Assembly: GCF_029870285.1 (NCBI RefSeq)
Contig: NZ_JACSYA010000040.1
Span: 1 to 41,579, forward strand
Length of the DNA stretch: 41,579 nt
Direction of reading: 5' to 3'
Source: Delftia sp. PS-11
Lineage (GTDB): Bacteria; Pseudomonadota; Gammaproteobacteria; Burkholderiales; Burkholderiaceae_C
Both the position numbers and the translations under genes were made by a program. Shown here in pieces: positions 36,799 through 41,579 of the stretch (its first letter is position 1; each line of letters starts with the position of its first letter). Below the pieces are notes generated by a model that saw nothing but the letters and a program-made list of their open reading frames with translations, was not told the origin of the DNA and made no database searches.

Positions 36799-38034
36799 TC
36801 AGCCGCGGTCCGTGCCGTGGCGCTTGCGGTACTTTTCCAGGAACACGGCCAGGCGGCGGATGGCCTCGCGCAGGTCGGCCTCGTGCGGCAGGAACACAAT
36901 GCGGAAATGGTCAGGGTGGGGCCAGTTGAAGCCCGTGCCCTGCACCAGCATGACCTTGGTCTCCTGCAGCACCTCCAGGAAGAACTCCTGGTCGTCCTTG
37001 ATCGGATACACCGCGGGATCAAGGCGCGGGAACATGTACAGCGCCGCCTGCGGCCTGACACAGGTCACGCCGGGAATCTCGGTGATCAGCTTGTGGGCCA
37101 GATCGCGCTGCACACGCAGCCGCCCGCCTTCGCGCACCAGCTCGTCGATGCTCTGGTGGCCGCCCAGCGCCGTCTGCACGGCCCACTGGCCCGGCACGTT
37201 GGCACACAGGCGCATGTTCGAGAGCATGTTCAGGCCCTCGATGTAATCCTTGGCAGGCTTTTTGTCGCCCGACACCACCATCCAGCCGGCACGGTAGCCG
37301 CAGCTGCGGTAGGCCTTGGACAGCGAGTTGAAGGTCAGCGTCAGCACGTCGGTGGACAGGCTGGCCAGCGGCGTGTGCCTGACATCGTCGTAGAGAACCT
37401 TGTCGTAGACCTCGTCGGCGAAGATCACCAGACCGTGTTCACGCGCAATCTCGACAATGCTCTGCAGCAGCTGCCGGCTGTAGAGCGCGCCCGTGGGGTT
37501 GTTGGGGTTGATGACGACGATGCCCTTGGTGCGCGGCGTGATCTTGGCGCGGATATCGTCCAGGCTGGGCATCCAGCCGTTGTCTTCCTCGCACATGTAG
37601 TGCACCGGCGTGCCGCCCGACAGGCTGGTGGCAGCCGTCCACAGCGGATAGTCGGGCGCGGGCAGCAGCAGCTCATCGCCGTTGTCGAGCAGGGCGTTCG
37701 TGGCCAGGCTGATCAGCTCGGAGGCGCCATTGCCCAGGTAGATGTCGTCGAGCGTCACACCCACGATGCCCTGGCGCTGGGTTTCGTGCATCACGGCCTT
37801 GCGCGCCGCAAAGATGCCCTTACTGTCCGAGTAGCCTGCCGAGTTGGGCAGGTTGCGGATCATGTCCTGCTGCACTTCCTCTGGTGCATCGAAGCCGAAT
37901 ACCGCGAGATTGCCGATATTGAGCTTGATGATCTTGTGGCCGTCCTCTTCCATTTGCTTCGCCGCGTCCATGATGGGCCCGCGGATGTCATAACAGACGT
38001 TGGCTAGTTTTGCGGATTTGCGAACGGTTTTCAT
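36799..38034 (-). CDS. alaA: Alanine-synthesising PLP aminotransferase, AlaA/AlaT type
   Basis: A 411-residue fold-type I aminotransferase. The start MKTVRKSAKLANVCYDIRGPI at 38034 matches the family; the upstream open stretch is not coding. The PLP lysine is in SLSKAYRSCGYRAGWM (about 240). Other motifs are NIGNLAVFGF, LGNGASELI, PAPDYPLW, VINPNNPTGA and the final HFRIVFLPHEADLREAI. This class moves the amino group from glutamate to pyruvate (alanine synthesis), with side activity on branched-chain keto acids. It begins the alaA-hom-thrC order often seen in betaproteobacteria. Confidence 0.93.
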   Translation of the reverse strand: MKTVRKSAKLANVCYDIRGPIMDAAKQMEEDGHKIIKLNIGNLAVFGFDAPEEVQQDMIRNLPNSAGYSDSKGIFAARKAVMHETQRQGIVGVTLDDIYLGNGASELISLATNALLDNGDELLLPAPDYPLWTAATSLSGGTPVHYMCEEDNGWMPSLDDIRAKITPRTKGIVVINPNNPTGALYSRQLLQSIVEIAREHGLVIFADEVYDKVLYDDVRHTPLASLSTDVLTLTFNSLSKAYRSCGYRAGWMVVSGDKKPAKDYIEGLNMLSNMRLCANVPGQWAVQTALGGHQSIDELVREGGRLRVQRDLAHKLITEIPGVTCVRPQAALYMFPRLDPAVYPIKDDQEFFLEVLQETKVMLVQGTGFNWPHPDHFRIVFLPHEADLREAIRRLAVFLEKYRKRHGTDRG

Positions 38035-38114
38035 GCTGAAGAGAGGAAAGAGGCCGGCAACAGGCTTGCGGCCATCGAGCACGCCAGAAATGCCCCATGC
38101 ACCCTGGTGAAACC

Positions 38115-38120
38115 TATAAT
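38115..38120 (+). promoter_or_regulatory. Possible -10 element of the Mth938-domain gene
   Basis: A consensus TATAAT lies 85 bases before the start codon of the gene at 38,206. No recognisable -35 element stands 16-18 bases upstream, so the call rests on the -10 alone. Confidence 0.35.
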
Positions 38121-38205
38121 TTGACCACAGTTCCGCAACGCAGCATCGCCCCCGCCCCGGCTGCATGGCGACCACCCCCATCGCGCGCCCTGCGCCGCCG
38201 CACAC

Positions 38206-38574
38206 ATGAAACTCCACGCCGACAAATCCAACGTACAGACCATCACTGGCTATGGCCCCGGATGGCTGGCCGTGGACAAGGAAAAGTTCGATCACAGCCT
38301 GATCGTCAGCGCCAAGGGGTTGCGCCAGGCCTGGGACTGCGCGCGCTTTGAGGACCTGACGGCAGAGCACTTCGAGGCGCTGGCCCAGCTCGATGCCGAA
38401 GTCATCATCTTCGGCAGCGGACGGCGCAACCGTTTCCCGCCGCCTGCATGGCTGCGTCCCCTCATGGCCAGGCGCATCGGGCTGGAAAGCATGGACACCC
38501 AGGCTGCGTGTCGCACCTACAACATCCTTTCGGGCGAAGGCCGCAATGTCGTCGCGGCCCTACTCTTGGAGTAG
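38206..38574 (+). CDS. Mth938-like domain protein (DUF498)
   Basis: A 122-residue single-domain protein of the Mth938/NDUFAF3-like family: N-terminal KLHADKSNVQTITGYGPGWLAV, central EVIIFGSGRRNRFPPPAWL and RIGLESMDTQAACRTYNILSGEGRNVVAALLLE. The eukaryotic relative NDUFAF3 helps complex I assembly; the bacterial role is not established. It is divergent from alaA across 171 bases. In many proteobacteria such a gene sits near membrane-protein or peroxiredoxin genes, and here bcp follows on the same strand. Confidence 0.88.
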   Translation: MKLHADKSNVQTITGYGPGWLAVDKEKFDHSLIVSAKGLRQAWDCARFEDLTAEHFEALAQLDAEVIIFGSGRRNRFPPPAWLRPLMARRIGLESMDTQAACRTYNILSGEGRNVVAALLLE

Positions 38575-38590
38575 ACTCCTGCCCCCCGGA

Positions 38591-38620
38591 TTCGGACAAA
38601 TCCTATTTTCAGGGTAAAAT
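38591..38620 (+). promoter_or_regulatory. Putative sigma-70 promoter of bcp
   Basis: TAAAAT at 38615-38620 (one mismatch to TATAAT) is preceded by TTCGGA at 38591-38596 with an 18-base spacer. This would start transcription near 38,627, about 85 bases before the bcp start codon. Confidence 0.4.
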
Positions 38621-38710
38621 TGCAGGTTGCGGTTGGGGGCAATCGATAAAAGCAAGAACACCAACAACGCCCTCGGCATTTCAACGACTACACCCGAGAG
38701 ATACAAGCGC

Positions 38711-39196
38711 ATGGCGATCGTTGTCAACAAACCCCTGCCTGAATTCGAAGCCAACGCGACTGGCGGGATCAAGGTGACCAACACCTCCCACACGGGTCAG
38801 ATTCTGATCCTGTATTTCTACCCCAAGGACAATACCCCAGGCTGCACCACCGAGGCAATGCAGTTCCGCGACAAGTACAAGGATTTCGTGAAGGCCGGCG
38901 CCACCGTGTTCGGAGTTTCGCGCGACAACATGAAGTCGCACGACGACTTCAAGGAAAAGCTGGAGCTGCCGTTCGAGCTGATTGCCGACACCGAAGAAAA
39001 GATGTGCCATATGTTCGGCGTGGTCAAGAACAAGATCATGTACGGCAAGAAGGTCAAGGGCATCGAGCGCTCGACGTTCCTGATCGGCGCCGACGGCGTG
39101 CTGGTGCAGGAATGGCGCGGCCTGAAAGTGCCGGGCCACGTTGACGAAGTCCTCAAGGCTGTCAAGACGCTGAAGTCCCTCAAGCAAGCCGCCTGA
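38711..39196 (+). CDS. bcp: Thioredoxin-dependent peroxiredoxin, Bcp/PrxQ family
   Basis: A 161-residue peroxiredoxin that reduces hydrogen peroxide and organic peroxides. The start at 38711 (MAIVVNKPLPEFEA) gives the normal N-terminus. The peroxidatic Cys45 lies in PKDNTPGCTTEA with the usual Thr/Glu neighbours and a later Arg (IERSTFLI). The resolving Cys found at position 50 in E. coli Bcp is Met here, and the alternative helix-3 Cys is Ser70; the only other Cys is Cys99 (KMCHMFG). It is therefore probably a one-Cys enzyme or uses an unusual partner. A strong terminator follows. Confidence 0.94.
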   Translation: MAIVVNKPLPEFEANATGGIKVTNTSHTGQILILYFYPKDNTPGCTTEAMQFRDKYKDFVKAGATVFGVSRDNMKSHDDFKEKLELPFELIADTEEKMCHMFGVVKNKIMYGKKVKGIERSTFLIGADGVLVQEWRGLKVPGHVDEVLKAVKTLKSLKQAA

Positions 39197-39306
39197 ATCC
39201 GCACATTCGGACAGCAGATAGGGACAAGCAGCCACATTCGCGTCATTGGCCTATGCATAATGGGCCAATGCACCAGTGCAAAGCTGTTTTTTCCCGCCAC
39301 CCCACC

Positions 39307-39344
39307 AAAGCCGCCCTGGTTTCCAGGCGGCTTTGTGCTTTTTG
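39307..39344 (+). terminator. Rho-independent terminator after bcp
   Basis: AAAGCCGCC-CTGG pairs with CCAGGCGGCTTT around a TTT loop with one bulged C, followed after three bases by a T-rich CTTTTTG. It lies about 110 bases after the bcp stop and before phoH, separating the two transcription units. Confidence 0.88.
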
Positions 39345-39372
39345 ATCCCTGTCGAGGAACGGTTAGTCCACC

Positions 39373-41178
39373 ATGCCCCTGCCTCCCGCACCCGGCCGCC
39401 GCGCCGCCAAGCTCCCCCCCGAAGCCTTCCTCACCGTGCGTGGTGCCAAGCGCGCAGATACCGCGCCCCAAGACACATCCCCAACCCCTGAGACCGCCAG
39501 CGCCGCCCTCGCAGTAGAGGCTGTGGCAGCCAATGCTGCGGCAGCCGGTGCTGTGGCAGCCGAAGCTGTGGCAGCCAAAGCTGCGGCAGCCGAAGCTGTG
39601 GCCAGCACACCACGCAGCCGCAAGCCGGCAGCCGCCAAGACCGCCACGCCCGCAAAAAAGGCCACCGCCACCACTGCAGCCAAGCGCAGCAAAGCTGCAG
39701 ACGCACCGGCTGCGCCAGCCACCACAGCAGGCAAACAGGCCGCCGCAACCCCTGCTGCGGCACGCCAGCGCCGCGCGCGCACCGGCCCCAAGACGCTGTT
39801 CGTGCTCGACACGAACGTGCTGCTGCATGACCCGAGCAGCCTGTTCCGCTTCGAGGAGCACGACATCTTCCTGCCCATGGTGGTGCTGGAAGAGCTGGAT
39901 GCCCACAAAAAGGGCATGACGGAAGTCGCCCGCAATGGCCGCCAGGTCAGCCGCACCCTGGATTCGCTGGTCGCCTCCCAGCCCTCGGAAACACTGGACA
40001 AGGGCCTGCCGCTGAACGCCACAGGCCAGCGCAGCGCCACCGGCATGCTGTATTTCCAGACCGAGCCGCTGGAGACCTCGCTGCCCGACAGCCTGCCCCA
40101 GGGCAAGGCAGACAACCAGATCCTCGGCGTAGTTGCAGCGCTGCGCAAGAAATTCAGCGAGCGCGATGTGGTGCTGGTGTCCAAGGACATCAATATGCGC
40201 GTCAAGGCACGCGCGCTGGGCCTGGCCGCCGAGGACTACCAGAACGACAAGGTCCTGGATGACGGCGACCTGCTCTACGCAGGCGCCCTGGCACTGCCCC
40301 AGGACTTCTGGAGCAAGGCCGGCAAGAACGTTGAAAGCTGGCAGGAAGGCGCCATCACCTACTACCGCATCAGCGGCGCCATCGTAGACCAGCTGATGAT
40401 CAACCAGTTCGTCTACCACGAAGCGCCCGGCGAGCCCAGCCTGTTCATGCGCGTGACCGAGATCCGCGACAAGACAGCCGTACTCAAGACGCTCAAGGAC
40501 TTCGGCAACCCGAAATACGCCGTCTGGGGCGTTTCGGCACGCAACCGCGAGCAGAATTTCGCGCTGAACCTGCTGATGAACCCGGACATCGACCTGGTCA
40601 CGCTGACCGGCACGGCCGGCACGGGCAAGACCCTGCTGGCCCTGGCCGCCGGCCTGTCCCAGGTGCTGGACGAGCGCCGCTACACCGAGATCATCATGAC
40701 GCGCGCCACCGTCAGCGTGGGCGAGGACATCGGCTTCCTGCCAGGCACCGAGGAAGAGAAAATGGGCCCCTGGATGGGCGCACTCGACGACAACCTCGAA
40801 TTCCTGGCCAAGGGCGATGGCGGCAACGCAGGCGAGTGGGGGCGCGCCGCCACCAATGAGCTGATCCGCAGCCGCATCAAGATCAAGAGCATGAACTTCA
40901 TGCGCGGCCGGACCTTCCTGAACAAGTACGTCATCATCGACGAAGCCCAGAACCTGACCCCCAAGCAGATGAAGACGCTGATCACGCGCGCCGGCCCCGG
41001 CACCAAGATCATCTGCATGGGCAATCTGGCCCAGATCGATACGCCGTACCTGACAGAAGGCTCCTCTGGCCTGACCTACGCCGTGGACCGCTTCAAGGGC
41101 TGGCCGCACAGCGGCCACATCACCCTGGCGCGCGGCGAACGCTCGCGCCTGGCCGACTTCGCCAGCGAGGTGCTCTAA
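39373..41178 (+). CDS. PIN-PhoH family ATPase/ribonuclease
   Basis: A 601-residue protein of the PhoH2 type. Residues 1-138 are a low-complexity Ala/Lys/Pro-rich extension with five tandem pentapeptides. A PIN nuclease domain follows (FVLDTNVLLHD near 143, VVLEELDAHKKG, VSKDINMRVKA). The C-terminal PhoH ATPase domain has Walker A GTAGTGKT (about 413-420) and Walker B VIIDEAQNL (about 520), with the family block FLPGTEEEKMGPW. Known members are RNA helicase/RNases, in mycobacteria linked to a toxin-antitoxin-like function. The long basic, Ala-rich extension is not part of the core and could bind nucleic acid. A 4-base gap to the next gene suggests co-transcription. Confidence 0.93.
   Translation: MPLPPAPGRRAAKLPPEAFLTVRGAKRADTAPQDTSPTPETASAALAVEAVAANAAAAGAVAAEAVAAKAAAAEAVASTPRSRKPAAAKTATPAKKATATTAAKRSKAADAPAAPATTAGKQAAATPAAARQRRARTGPKTLFVLDTNVLLHDPSSLFRFEEHDIFLPMVVLEELDAHKKGMTEVARNGRQVSRTLDSLVASQPSETLDKGLPLNATGQRSATGMLYFQTEPLETSLPDSLPQGKADNQILGVVAALRKKFSERDVVLVSKDINMRVKARALGLAAEDYQNDKVLDDGDLLYAGALALPQDFWSKAGKNVESWQEGAITYYRISGAIVDQLMINQFVYHEAPGEPSLFMRVTEIRDKTAVLKTLKDFGNPKYAVWGVSARNREQNFALNLLMNPDIDLVTLTGTAGTGKTLLALAAGLSQVLDERRYTEIIMTRATVSVGEDIGFLPGTEEEKMGPWMGALDDNLEFLAKGDGGNAGEWGRAATNELIRSRIKIKSMNFMRGRTFLNKYVIIDEAQNLTPKQMKTLITRAGPGTKIICMGNLAQIDTPYLTEGSSGLTYAVDRFKGWPHSGHITLARGERSRLADFASEVL
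39523..39597 (+). repeat. Five 15-bp tandem repeats in the phoH 5' region
   Basis: Five units of the form G(T/C)GGCAGCCnnnGCT run head to tail, encoding VAANA, AAAGA, VAAEA, VAAKA and AAAEA. The unit length keeps the frame, so copy-number change would only alter linker length. Confidence 0.92.
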
Positions 41179-41181
41179 ACC

Positions 41182-41577
41182 ATGTCTTCCAGCTGGATCA
41201 CGGCGCTCAAGATGGTGCCCTGGAGCGATGTCATCGAGGCAACGCCCCAGGTCGTCAAGGCCGCCAGGAACCTGCTGCGCAAGAAGGAAGAGACACCGCC
41301 CTCCCCCGAGCCTGCCGCAGCGTCCGAGCCGCATGCCATACCCCGCTCCGCTGGAGAGCAGGCGCTGCAGCTGCTGCAGGCACAGGAGGCGCGCATCGCA
41401 CAGCTGGAGCAATCCCAGCGCCAGACACTGGAACTGATCGAGAAGCTCGCCGAGCAGAACACCCAGATCGTCGCCACCGTGGGGGCGCTGCGCACCGGCG
41501 CCCAGCGCCTGGCCTGGGCCTGCACCCTGCTGGGCGCCTGCGTGGTGGGACTGCTGGTCTATCTCTGGCGCACCTAG
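41182..41577 (+). CDS. Small coiled-coil protein with C-terminal membrane anchor
   Basis: A 131-residue protein starting 4 bases after the PhoH-like gene. Layout: N-terminal amphipathic segment (MSSSWITALKMVPWSDVIEATPQVVKAARNLLRKK), a Pro/Ala-rich linker (about 36-58), a coiled coil (about 60-100, QALQLLQAQEARIAQLEQSQRQTLELIEKLAEQ) and one C-terminal hydrophobic helix (WACTLLGACVVGLLVYLW) ending in RT. This is the architecture of a tail-anchored inner-membrane protein. No enzyme motif is seen. Proteins of this layout are often annotated as hypothetical; a role with the upstream RNase/ATPase is possible but unproven. Confidence 0.78.
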   Translation: MSSSWITALKMVPWSDVIEATPQVVKAARNLLRKKEETPPSPEPAAASEPHAIPRSAGEQALQLLQAQEARIAQLEQSQRQTLELIEKLAEQNTQIVATVGALRTGAQRLAWACTLLGACVVGLLVYLWRT

Positions 41578-41579
41578 CA

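Noticed and set aside
33689..37246. Very long open frame antisense to mobB, thrC and hom (about 1,185 codons)
   Set aside because: It is composed of low-complexity Gly/His/Gln/Val-rich sequence without domain motifs, and it lies fully opposite three certain genes. Long antisense frames are expected at this GC content and codon bias.
38818..41412. Long open frame antisense to bcp and the PhoH-like gene (about 864 codons)
   Set aside because: The opposite strand has two genes with complete catalytic motifs and a terminator between them, which this frame crosses. The translation is Gly/Cys/Leu-rich repeat-like text with no family match.

Overview
The window looks like a chromosomal segment of a high-GC betaproteobacterium of the Comamonadaceae (Comamonas-like). 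The grounds are the alaA-hom-thrC-molybdenum cofactor-clpB gene order on one strand, the style of the minor-pilin operons, and an intergenic GC-rich repeat of a type I associate with that family. No rRNA, tRNA, CRISPR array, integrase or insertion sequence was found.

Positions 1-17,956 are a type IV pilus region. The C-terminal part of a PilY1 adhesin/tip protein runs in from the left edge and carries a 9-C homopolymer. It converges on a methyl-accepting chemotaxis protein. Then comes minor-pilin operon 1 (fimT-pilV-pilW-pilX). Where pilY1 and pilE would be expected, it ends in one 200-residue frame that joins the first ~57 residues of a PilY1 to a PilE-type pilin. A VapBC toxin-antitoxin pair and ribD follow. 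A second, complete operon 2 (pilV-pilW-pilX-pilY1-pilE-fimT) follows, with most genes coupled by 4-nt overlaps. The two operons together would encode two alternative pilus-tip priming complexes. Operon 1 appears to have lost its own pilY1 body, and the left-edge PilY1 may or may not substitute for it.

Positions 18,000-25,450 hold unlinked housekeeping genes: a lipoprotein phospholipase D/cardiolipin synthase-like enzyme, a DusC-type tRNA-dihydrouridine synthase, an unknown protein, a class I methyltransferase, a GNAT acetyltransferase, a coniferyl-aldehyde-dehydrogenase-like enzyme, and a small membrane protein behind clpB.

Positions 25,469-38,034 are mostly one minus-strand block read right to left: alaA, hom, thrC, mobB, moeA, moaD, a small recombinase-HTH-like gene, moaE, clpB. 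It is interrupted by two small plus-strand unknown genes and by a divergent araC/DMT-exporter pair. clpB has a good heat-shock (sigma-32) promoter. The right end carries a Mth938-domain protein, a Bcp/PrxQ peroxiredoxin followed by a clear terminator, a PIN-PhoH ATPase with an alanine-rich tandem-repeat linker, and a small tail-anchored coiled-coil protein.

The observations I rate highest are the PilY1::PilE in-frame fusion, the poly-C tract in the left PilY1 where a gain or loss of one C reaches a TAG within a few codons, and the coexistence of two diverged minor-pilin operons with a toxin-antitoxin module beside the damaged one.
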